Source: Bradyrhizobium yuanmingense
GTDB lineage: Bacteria; Pseudomonadota; Alphaproteobacteria; Rhizobiales; Xanthobacteraceae
Direction of reading: 5' to 3'
Length of the DNA stretch: 64,000 nt
Assembly: GCF_900094575.1 (NCBI RefSeq)
Contig: NZ_FMAE01000006.1
Coordinates: 372,001 to 436,000, forward strand
The notes under the pieces were generated by a model. The model had not been told where the DNA came from. It searched no databases and saw nothing but the letters and a program-made list of their open reading frames with translations. Positions 57,603-64,000 of this stretch are shown here, in pieces. Position 1 is the first letter of the stretch. Each line of letters starts with the position of its first letter. The translations under genes were made by a program, and so were the position numbers.

Positions 57603-58388
57603 ATGTTTCGTCTATCAGGACTTTTCACCGCCTTCGTCATTCTCGCCGGCACGGCCGTCGCGCCCGCCGCGGCCGAGGACAAGACCATCACCGTGTTCGC
57701 CGCCGCCTCGATGAAGAACGCGCTGGACGAGATCGACGCCGCCTACACCGCCAGGACCGGCGTCAAGTTCAGCGTCAGCTACGCCGCTAGCTCGGTGCTG
57801 GCCAAGCAGATCGAGCAGGGTGCGCCGGCCGACGTGTTCGTCTCGGCCGACACCGACTGGATGGACTACGCGATCGCCAAGAAGACCATCAACGAGCCTT
57901 CCAGAGTGAATCTGCTCGGCAACAGCATCGTGCTGATCGCGCCGAAGGATTCCAAGATCGACAGCGTGACGATCGCGCCAGGTTTCGATCTCGCCAAGCT
58001 CGCCGGCGACGGCAGGATCGCGACCGGTGACGTCAGGTCGGTACCGGCAGGCAAATACGCCAAGGCAGCGCTGGAAAAGCTCGGGGCCTGGCAGGCCGCG
58101 GAGCCGAAATTCGCCATGGCCGAGAGCGTGCGCGCCGCGCTGACGCTGGTCGCCCGCGGCGAGGCTGTGCTCGGCATCGTCTATTCCACCGACGCCAAGG
58201 TCGAGCCGGGCGTGAAGATCGTCGGCACCTTCCCGGCGGATTCGCATCCTGCGATCGTCTATCCGGTCGCGGCGACCAGCACTGCCAAGCCGGAGGCGAA
58301 CGGCTATCTCGCCTTCCTGCGCTCGGCGGCGGCCAAGGCCATCTTGGAAAAATACGGCTTCAAGTTCCTGATCAGCCCCACAACCTGA
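57603..58388 (+). CDS. modA: Molybdate ABC transporter substrate-binding protein
   Basis: 261 residues from the ATG at 57603. A signal peptide (LFTAFVILAGTAVAPAAA) is cut near AEDKTI. The mature protein begins TITVFAAASMKNALDEIDAA, typical of ModA, with the oxyanion-binding Ala-Ser and VSYAASSVLAKQIEQGAPAD, then VNLLGNSIVLIAPKDS. It captures molybdate (or tungstate) in the periplasm. modB and modC follow, and the modA stop lies inside a short tandem repeat. Confidence 0.95.
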   Translation: MFRLSGLFTAFVILAGTAVAPAAAEDKTITVFAAASMKNALDEIDAAYTARTGVKFSVSYAASSVLAKQIEQGAPADVFVSADTDWMDYAIAKKTINEPSRVNLLGNSIVLIAPKDSKIDSVTIAPGFDLAKLAGDGRIATGDVRSVPAGKYAKAALEKLGAWQAAEPKFAMAESVRAALTLVARGEAVLGIVYSTDAKVEPGVKIVGTFPADSHPAIVYPVAATSTAKPEANGYLAFLRSAAAKAILEKYGFKFLISPTT

Positions 58389-58450
58389 TTGTTGCGACCT
58401 GATTCCTGCAAACCTGATTTTGCAACCTGTTTCTGCGACCTGATATGACG
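58383..58450 (+). repeat. Five tandem ACCTG units between modA and modB
   Basis: Units starting at 58383, 58397, 58412, 58425 and 58438 (spacing 14, 15, 13, 13) each read acctg[at]t with a following tgc. The first includes the modA stop codon. It could be slipped-strand DNA, or an mRNA element that sets the modA/modB protein ratio. Confidence 0.7.
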
Positions 58451-58455
58451 GCTTG

Positions 58456-59151
58456 ATGTTCGACATCTCTCCCGCCGAATGGACGGCGATCCTGCTTTCG
58501 CTCAGGGTCGCCGTCATTGCCACGCTGGTCGCGACGCCGTTCGGCATTGCGCTGGCGTGGCTGCTCGCGCGGCGTGATTTCTGGGGCAAGTCGGTGCTCG
58601 ACGCACTCGTGCACCTGCCCCTGGTGCTACCGCCCGTCGTCACCGGTTATCTGCTGCTGCTCAGCTTCGGTCGCAAAGGCCTCATTGGCAGCTTTCTCGC
58701 CGACCATCTCGGCATCGTTTTCGCGTTCCGCTGGACCGGTGCTGCGCTCGCCTGCGGCGTGATGGCGTTTCCGCTGCTGGTGCGGCCGATGCGACTGTCG
58801 ATCGAGGCGATCGACCGCCGGCTTGAGCAGGCTGCGGAGACCCTCGGCGCAGCGCCGTGGAAAGTGTTCTTCACGGTGACGCTGCCGCTGGCGCTGCCGG
58901 GCGTGCTCGCCGGCATGGTGCTGGGCTTTGCCAAGGCGATCGGCGAGTTCGGCGCCACCATCACCTTCGTCTCCAACATTCCAGGAGAGACCCAGACGAT
59001 TTCGTCCGCGATCTATTCGCTGATCCAGACGCCGGACGGCGATGCCGCTGCGGGAAGGCTCGTGATCGTCTCGATCGTGCTCGCGATCGGTGCGCTGATC
59101 GCGGCCGAATGGTTCGCCCACCGCGCCACGCAGCGGCTGCACGGGAATTGA
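58456..59151 (+). CDS. modB: Molybdate ABC transporter permease
   Basis: 231 residues with five to six membrane helices. The permease EAA-type loop ETLGAAPWKVFFTVTLPLAL is present and contacts the ATPase. LLVLPPVVTGYLLL-type sequence (PLVLPPVVTGYL) is a family hallmark. It forms the molybdate channel. The ATG at 58456 directly follows a TTG in frame. The modC ATG comes two bases after the stop, so translation is coupled. Confidence 0.94.
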   Translation: MFDISPAEWTAILLSLRVAVIATLVATPFGIALAWLLARRDFWGKSVLDALVHLPLVLPPVVTGYLLLLSFGRKGLIGSFLADHLGIVFAFRWTGAALACGVMAFPLLVRPMRLSIEAIDRRLEQAAETLGAAPWKVFFTVTLPLALPGVLAGMVLGFAKAIGEFGATITFVSNIPGETQTISSAIYSLIQTPDGDAAAGRLVIVSIVLAIGALIAAEWFAHRATQRLHGN

Positions 59152-59153
59152 CC

Positions 59154-59816
59154 ATGCTGCGCGTCGACGTCGAAAAACAGCTCGGTGAATTCTCGCTGTC
59201 CGCTTCCTTCAGCAGCGAGGGGCGCGTCATCGGGCTGTTCGGCGCCTCGGGCGCCGGCAAGAGCTCCCTGGTCAACATGATCGCCGGCCTGCTGCGGCCT
59301 GATCGCGGCACCATCGCGATCGACGGCGAGATCGTCGACGACACCGCGGCCGGCATTCACGTGCCCACTTACCGCCGCCGCATCGGCTACGTGTTCCAGG
59401 ATGCGCGGCTGTTTCCGCATCTGAGCGTGGCGCAGAACCTCGACTACGGACGGCGAATGAACGGGCTTGCGCCCGATCCGGCGCAGCACAAGCGCATCAT
59501 CGACCTGCTCGACATCGGCGCGCTCAGGGATCGCCGTCCCGGGAAGCTGTCCGGCGGCGAGCGCCAGCGCGTCGCGCTCGGCCGCGCGCTGCTGTCGAAG
59601 CCGCGCCTCCTGCTGCTCGACGAGCCGCTCGGCGCGCTCGACGAGGGCCGCAAGCTCGAGATCCTGCCCTACCTGGTGCGACTGCGCGACGAGGCCAATG
59701 TGCCGATGGTCTATGTCAGCCACGACGTCGCCGAGCTGCGCCAACTCGCGACGCAGATCGTGATGCTGAAGCAGGGACGGGTGACGTCGTTCGGCGGGGT
59801 GAAGGTGCTGACGTGA
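59154..59816 (+). CDS. modC: Molybdate ABC transporter ATP-binding protein, short form
   Basis: 220 residues. Walker A GLFGASGAGKSSL, the signature KLSGGERQRVALGRAL, Walker B LLLLDEPLGALD and His switch YVSHDVAE are intact. E. coli ModC is about 352 residues, with a C-terminal TOBE/MOP domain that binds molybdate for feedback. Here the protein stops right after the nucleotide-binding domain, so that regulatory domain is missing. Downstream is a convergent gene, with no sign of a frameshift. Confidence 0.93.
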   Translation: MLRVDVEKQLGEFSLSASFSSEGRVIGLFGASGAGKSSLVNMIAGLLRPDRGTIAIDGEIVDDTAAGIHVPTYRRRIGYVFQDARLFPHLSVAQNLDYGRRMNGLAPDPAQHKRIIDLLDIGALRDRRPGKLSGGERQRVALGRALLSKPRLLLLDEPLGALDEGRKLEILPYLVRLRDEANVPMVYVSHDVAELRQLATQIVMLKQGRVTSFGGVKVLT

Positions 59817-59831
59817 TCGGGCCAACCCCCG

Positions 59832-60092
59832 CTACCAGCCGCGGTCGACGTTTCGCACTTCGCCGGTCCGGGCATCCACATCGACCTCGATCCAGCGGCC
59901 GGCGCGGTCGCGGCCCTCAATCTGCCATTCGTCGCCGAGGAAGTTCGTGTGCGACACCGTCGCAACGCCAAGATCGGTCGCGACGTCAAGCGCAACCTGC
60001 ATCGAGATCTGATCGCCGGTGTCGTAGGCCATAGCCGGCGCCGCTGCGCCCAGCACGAGGACAGTCGCGATCGGAAGGACGAACTTTCGCAT
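59832..60092 (-). CDS. PepSY domain-containing secreted protein
   Basis: 86 residues from the ATG at 60092. A signal peptide (MRKFVLPIATVLVLGAAAPA) is followed by one PepSY unit: ISMQVALDVATDLGVATVSH, DEWQIEGRDRAGRWIEVDVD and ARTGEVRNVDRGW. PepSY domains often inhibit peptidases or sit in periplasmic signal systems. Partner unknown. Convergent with modC, ends 15 bases from its stop. Confidence 0.83.
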   Translation of the reverse strand: MRKFVLPIATVLVLGAAAPAMAYDTGDQISMQVALDVATDLGVATVSHTNFLGDEWQIEGRDRAGRWIEVDVDARTGEVRNVDRGW

Positions 60093-60228
60093 TGGCGTAC
60101 TCCTGTCAGTCCAAACTTCTATACAGCTTAGAACGAGAGGCAATGCGGAGCGTTCCGGATCCGGATGTCACGAAGCCGCGCAAAACTTCGGCGGCTGCGG
60201 CGATTTGGTGGCAGTTCCTCTTCGCAAG

Positions 60229-62022
60229 TCAAACTCCGGCGACCGAAGTCCAGACATCGGCGAGCTTCTTTCTCACCGCCTGCGCGCGGGTCAGCGGCGG
60301 CGGCGTTTCGTCTTCTTCCGGCAGACGCAGGCCGACGACGTTGACGCGGCCGCCGGAGATTGATCGTGCGACCAGCACGATCTCGTCCAGCGGCAGCTCG
60401 GCGCCCTCTTTCGGCGCGTGGTCGAGATGGACGTCGAAATAATCTGCCAGGGTCAGCTTGCCGTCGTCCTCGCCGACCTTCACACCATAGATCGCGGCGA
60501 GCTCGGCGAGCGTGTGCTCGCCGGAGACCATGAAGTCGCCGAGCAGATGCGGATCGGGCGCGGTGCTCGGCTGCATGTCGACGAAGAAACGGTCGAGCGC
60601 TTCGGCCTTTTCCGGCGGCGCCAGCAGATAGATGTAGTCGCCCGGTGCGATCGGATCGGCCTCCGTCGGCGTCAGGATGTGCTCGTTGCGGATCACCAGT
60701 GTCGGCTTGGACCAGGACGGGATCAGGCCGCGACGGAAATACAGGCTCTTGGGCCGCACCGGATAGCCGACCAGCTGCTGCTCGAGCTGGCCGGGCAGAT
60801 CGAGCTCGACGCGGCGGGGGCCGCGGTCGGCGCGGGGCAGCGCCACGTGCAGCTTGCGCGCGGCCGGCGCCAGGGTCCAGCCTTGCAGCAGAAGCGAGAT
60901 GATGACGACGACAAAGGCCACGTCGAAATAGAGATAGGCCTTGGGCAGCCCGACCAGCATCGGGATCGAGGCCAGGAAGATCGCGACCGCACCGCGGAGG
61001 CCCGTCCAGGCGATGAAAATCTTCTCACGCCAGTTGAAGCGGAACGGCGACAGGCACACGAACACCGCGAGCGGGCGCGCCACCAGCATCAAGACCAGCG
61101 CGACGGCGACCGCTGGCAGCACGCTGGAACCCAACCGGCTCGGCGAGACCAGAAGGCCGAGCAGCACGAACATCACGATCTGCGCCAGCCAGGTCGCGGC
61201 GTCGAGGAACGTCACCACCGAATTATGCGCGCGGGTCGGCCGGTTGCCGATGATGATGCCGGCGAGATAGACCGCGAGGAAGCCGGAGGCGTGCATGATC
61301 TGCGAGCCGCCGAAGATCACGAGCGCGGCCGTGGTCACGAAGGGCGCATGCAGGCCCTGCGGTAGGGCGACCTTGTTGAGCGCGATGACGACGAGGCGGC
61401 CGCCGATGACGCCGACGACGGCGCCCAGCACCGCCTCCTGGATGAACTCCATCAGCACATGGCCGGGCGAGCTGGTACCGACCGAGATGTATTCCACCAG
61501 CATCAAGGTGAGGAAGATCGCGAAGGGATCGTTGGTGCCGGATTCCGCCTCCAGCGTCGCGCCGACGCGCGGGCGTAGACGCAGGCCCTGGGTGTGCACC
61601 AGGAGGAACACGGCCGCAGCGTCGGTCGAGGCCACCACCGCCCCGACCAGCAGCGACTCCGACCAGTTGAGGTCGAGCGCGTATTTGGCGAACGGCGCCG
61701 TGACCAGCGCGGTCAGCAGCACGCCTGCGGTCGCGAGCACCACGGACGGCGCAAGCACGGTGCGGATGCTGGCAAAGCGCGTGCGCAGGCCGCCGTCGAA
61801 CAGGATCAAAGCGAGCGCGACGGAGCCGACCAGATAGGTGGTGCGGACGTCGTCGAACTGAAGCTGACCTGGGCCGGAATCGCCGGCGAGCATGCCGATG
61901 ATGAGGAAGACGAGCAGCAAGGGCGCGCCGAAGCGCAGCGCCAGCAAGCTGGAGAGGATGCCGGCCATGACGAGGACGGCGCCGAGCAATATGGCGAGAC
62001 TGACGGAATCGAGAGAGGCCAT
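60229..62022 (-). CDS. K+/H+ antiporter of the CvrA/NhaP2 type
   Basis: 597 residues. About twelve membrane helices carry the CPA1 antiporter features: LILFDGGLRTRFASI and GAVVASTDAAAVFLLVHTQG with the conserved Asp pair. A cytoplasmic C-terminal region follows with a TrkA-C-like domain (LVGYPVRPKSLYFRRG, LVIRNEHILTPTEADPIAPG) and a CorC/HlyC-like segment (ADYFDVHLDHAPKEG). It exports potassium in exchange for protons and helps control cell volume and pH. Divergent from the MscS gene, another osmotic-stress protein. Confidence 0.92.
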   Translation of the reverse strand: MASLDSVSLAILLGAVLVMAGILSSLLALRFGAPLLLVFLIIGMLAGDSGPGQLQFDDVRTTYLVGSVALALILFDGGLRTRFASIRTVLAPSVVLATAGVLLTALVTAPFAKYALDLNWSESLLVGAVVASTDAAAVFLLVHTQGLRLRPRVGATLEAESGTNDPFAIFLTLMLVEYISVGTSSPGHVLMEFIQEAVLGAVVGVIGGRLVVIALNKVALPQGLHAPFVTTAALVIFGGSQIMHASGFLAVYLAGIIIGNRPTRAHNSVVTFLDAATWLAQIVMFVLLGLLVSPSRLGSSVLPAVAVALVLMLVARPLAVFVCLSPFRFNWREKIFIAWTGLRGAVAIFLASIPMLVGLPKAYLYFDVAFVVVIISLLLQGWTLAPAARKLHVALPRADRGPRRVELDLPGQLEQQLVGYPVRPKSLYFRRGLIPSWSKPTLVIRNEHILTPTEADPIAPGDYIYLLAPPEKAEALDRFFVDMQPSTAPDPHLLGDFMVSGEHTLAELAAIYGVKVGEDDGKLTLADYFDVHLDHAPKEGAELPLDEIVLVARSISGGRVNVVGLRLPEEDETPPPLTRAQAVRKKLADVWTSVAGV

Positions 62023-62230
62023 CCACCTTCCGGGTAAAAAATCGCTGGAATTTCATCCTTATCGTCGGTGGACTCGCGCGCCAACCCATTTTCGCGCTTC
62101 GCGGCAATCTGCCCGTGTTTTACGGCCTTAACGCGCTTCACTTCACGGTGTATCGATGGCCCGGCCGCGTCCTTTGTGGGATTGTCCGGCGCCCTCGAAT
62201 CAATTCCTCCCCGCTTGCCGACGAGACCCG

Positions 62231-63547
62231 ATGGACATGGACCTCAAAGACTTCATGGAGTTCGTGCAGACCACCGCACGCAGCGTCGGGGCAGAATTCT
62301 CCTCACCCTGGTTCTACCTGCAATTCGGCCTCATCCTGGCCGCCGCCGGCATCGCCTATGCCGCGGAGGCCGCCATTCGCAGCCGTGTCGACCTGACCTC
62401 GCTGGCGATGCGCTGGCCGCTGCCGCTCCGGCATTTCGTCCGGGTCATGGTCGCCAGCGCCTCGACGGCGGTGTTCACGCTGCTCGTGATCGTCTCGCGC
62501 GTGGTGATGTATCACGCGACCTGGCCGAGCCGTTCCTATCTCCTGATGGTCGCAGCCAAGCTTGGTTTCGCCTGGCTCGTGATCCGGCTCGTGACCTCGG
62601 TGCTGCGCAACGCCTTCATCGTCAAGCTGGTGTCGATCACGGCATGGTTCATCGCCGCGCTCTCCATCGTCGGCCAGCTCGATGCGACGGTCGACCTATT
62701 GGATTCCTTCGCGATCGTGCTCGGCGGCCTCAGGCTGACCCCCCTCCTGGCGCTGAAGGCCGGCGCGCTGCTGCTGATCGCGCTCTGGCTCACCAACATC
62801 GCCAGCAATTTCGCCGAGAGCCGGATCAATTCGACCACCGACCTGACGCCGTCGGTGCAGGTGCTGCTGGTCAAGATCATCCGCATCGGGCTGCTCACGG
62901 TCGCCATCGTGATCGCGCTCGGCGCGGTCGGAATCGACCTGTCGGCGCTCGCGGTGTTCTCGGGCGCGGTCGGCGTCGGCATCGGTATCGGCCTGCAGAA
63001 GATCGTCGCCAATTTCATCTCGGGCATCATCCTGCTCGCCGACAAGTCGGTGAAGCCCGGCGATCTCGTCACCATCGGCGACAATACCGGCCGCATCAGC
63101 GCGATGAAGACGCGCTATATTTCCGTCGCTGCCGGAGACGGGCGCGAATTCCTGGTCCCGAACGAGGATCTGGTGACGCAGAAGGTCGTCAACTGGACCT
63201 ATACCGACAAGAACACGCTGGTGAAGATCGCCTTCGGCACCAATTACGACGCCGACCCCAAGCTGGTTTGTACGCTCGCCGCCGAGACCGCCGCCGCTCA
63301 TCCGCGCGCGCAGAAGGGCAAGCCGCCGACCTGTCTCCTGACCGAGTTCGCGGAAGCCGGGATGAAGTTCTCGCTGACCTTCTGGATCGCCGACCCCGAC
63401 GGCATGGACAAGGTCAAGAGCGACGTGATGCTGGAGCTATGGGACGCCTTCAAGCGCGAGGGCATCCGGGTTCCCTATCCCGTCCGCGAAATCCGTATCC
63501 GCGGCGGCGCCCTGCCGGTGGAAACCGCCGTGGAAGTCCCGAATTAA
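62231..63547 (+). CDS. MscS-family mechanosensitive ion channel
   Basis: 438 residues from the ATG at 62231; a second ATG two codons later is equally possible. About five to six membrane helices are followed by the MscS core: the pore-lining helix GAVGVGIGIGLQKIVANFIS, then the beta domain ADKSVKPGDLVTIGDNTGRI and RYISVAAGDGREFLVPNEDL, and the C-terminal cytoplasmic cage. It opens under membrane tension to release solutes after osmotic downshock. Divergent from the K+/H+ antiporter. Confidence 0.92.
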   Translation: MDMDLKDFMEFVQTTARSVGAEFSSPWFYLQFGLILAAAGIAYAAEAAIRSRVDLTSLAMRWPLPLRHFVRVMVASASTAVFTLLVIVSRVVMYHATWPSRSYLLMVAAKLGFAWLVIRLVTSVLRNAFIVKLVSITAWFIAALSIVGQLDATVDLLDSFAIVLGGLRLTPLLALKAGALLLIALWLTNIASNFAESRINSTTDLTPSVQVLLVKIIRIGLLTVAIVIALGAVGIDLSALAVFSGAVGVGIGIGLQKIVANFISGIILLADKSVKPGDLVTIGDNTGRISAMKTRYISVAAGDGREFLVPNEDLVTQKVVNWTYTDKNTLVKIAFGTNYDADPKLVCTLAAETAAAHPRAQKGKPPTCLLTEFAEAGMKFSLTFWIADPDGMDKVKSDVMLELWDAFKREGIRVPYPVREIRIRGGALPVETAVEVPN

Positions 63548-63731
63548 GACGCTTTCGTAAGCCAAGGCTGGTAGGGCTCTTGTTTTGACGCGTTTTCTTC
63601 ACGCGAACCGGTAGCCACTTCGCTCGAAAACGCTTGGCTCGGCTTGCATGAAGGCCGCCAATCATTAAATTGGGGCGTGAAATCAAGCCTTTCCGCCGAT
63701 ATCGAGATCAGCCCGAGAAGACCTGACACGC

Positions 63732-64000
63732 ATGAGCTACGTCGACGCCACCGAGACCTCCCTGCGCAAGACCGGTCAGATCAAGCTGCACGGGCCTGCC
63801 GCCTTTGCCGGCATGCGCAAGGCGGGCGCGCTGGTGGCCAGGTGCCTGGACGAGCTCACCGACATCGTCGAGCCGGGCGTGCCGACCTCCAGAATCGACG
63901 AATTCGTCCGCGACTTCGCCTTCAGCCATGGTGCCTATCCGGCGACGCTGATGTATCGCGGCTACCGCTACTCGACCTGCACCTCGCTCAACCATGTTGT
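63732..64000 (+). CDS. map: Methionine aminopeptidase, type I (3' end outside window)
   Basis: 90 residues are visible before the window ends. MSYVDATETSLRKTGQIKLH, then MRKAGALVARCLDELTDIVE and RYSTCTSLNHVV, which is the substrate-pocket region just ahead of the metal ligands. It removes the initiator Met from new proteins and is essential. The metal-binding Asp and His residues lie beyond the window. The gap 63548-63731 shows no gene. Confidence 0.92.
   Translation, partial: MSYVDATETSLRKTGQIKLHGPAAFAGMRKAGALVARCLDELTDIVEPGVPTSRIDEFVRDFAFSHGAYPATLMYRGYRYSTCTSLNHV

Overview
The window is high-GC chromosomal DNA of an alphaproteobacterium, most likely Bradyrhizobium or a close relative in the Nitrobacteraceae. 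Three things point that way: the chvI-chvG-hprK-EIIA(Man)-HPr locus with ATP-type pckA close by, the TauE/TIGR02186 pair, and several families of intergenic palindromic repeats of the kind scattered through Bradyrhizobium genomes. About 57 protein genes can be supported. I found no rRNA, tRNA, CRISPR array, transposase or integrase. The first gene (acyltransferase) and the last (map) run off the window.

Layout. 0-13 kb: acyltransferase (partial), polA with a proofreading domain that has lost its catalytic residues, LysE exporter, GST, pyrE, a DUF2865 protein, the DNA-repair pair PdeM/Lhr-type helicase, an NTF2-like protein and RidA. 13-22 kb: secreted PHB-depolymerase-like esterase with an FAD dehydrogenase, a periplasmic ClpP-like protein, Sco, a solute-binding protein, TauE/TIGR02186, and a DMT transporter with its divergent LysR regulator. 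22-39 kb is central metabolism and its control: glgP, a thioesterase, pckA, a secreted TPR-CHAT protein, HugZ-like, then chvI-chvG-hprK-manX-ptsH, a GT39 glycosyltransferase and lepA.

39.9-46.0 kb looks like an inserted block. A degenerate copy of the lepA 3' end lies about 6 kb downstream of lepA. Between the two copies are a HlyD adaptor, a frameshifted FtsX-type permease, its ATPase, an isoprenylcysteine-methyltransferase-like protein, a DUF2933 protein and a small secreted His-rich repeat protein. This is the most island-like part of the window and the best candidate for a little-described (possibly metal- or envelope-related) module.

46-64 kb: SRPBCC protein, a second secreted TPR protein, a serine hydrolase, MFS transporter, orphan solute-binding protein, GNAT, two small genes around a candidate small RNA, a c-di-GMP phosphodiesterase with a degenerate GGDEF domain, mepA, modABC (with a short ModC), a PepSY protein, a K+/H+ antiporter, an MscS channel and map.

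Functional links. ChvG/ChvI and the incomplete PTS (HprK, EIIA, HPr) form a carbon/nitrogen and envelope-stress regulatory circuit next to the gluconeogenic pckA. modABC imports molybdate. PdeM and the helicase act together in DNA damage repair. Many convergent gene pairs are separated by palindromic repeats that probably act as bidirectional terminators.
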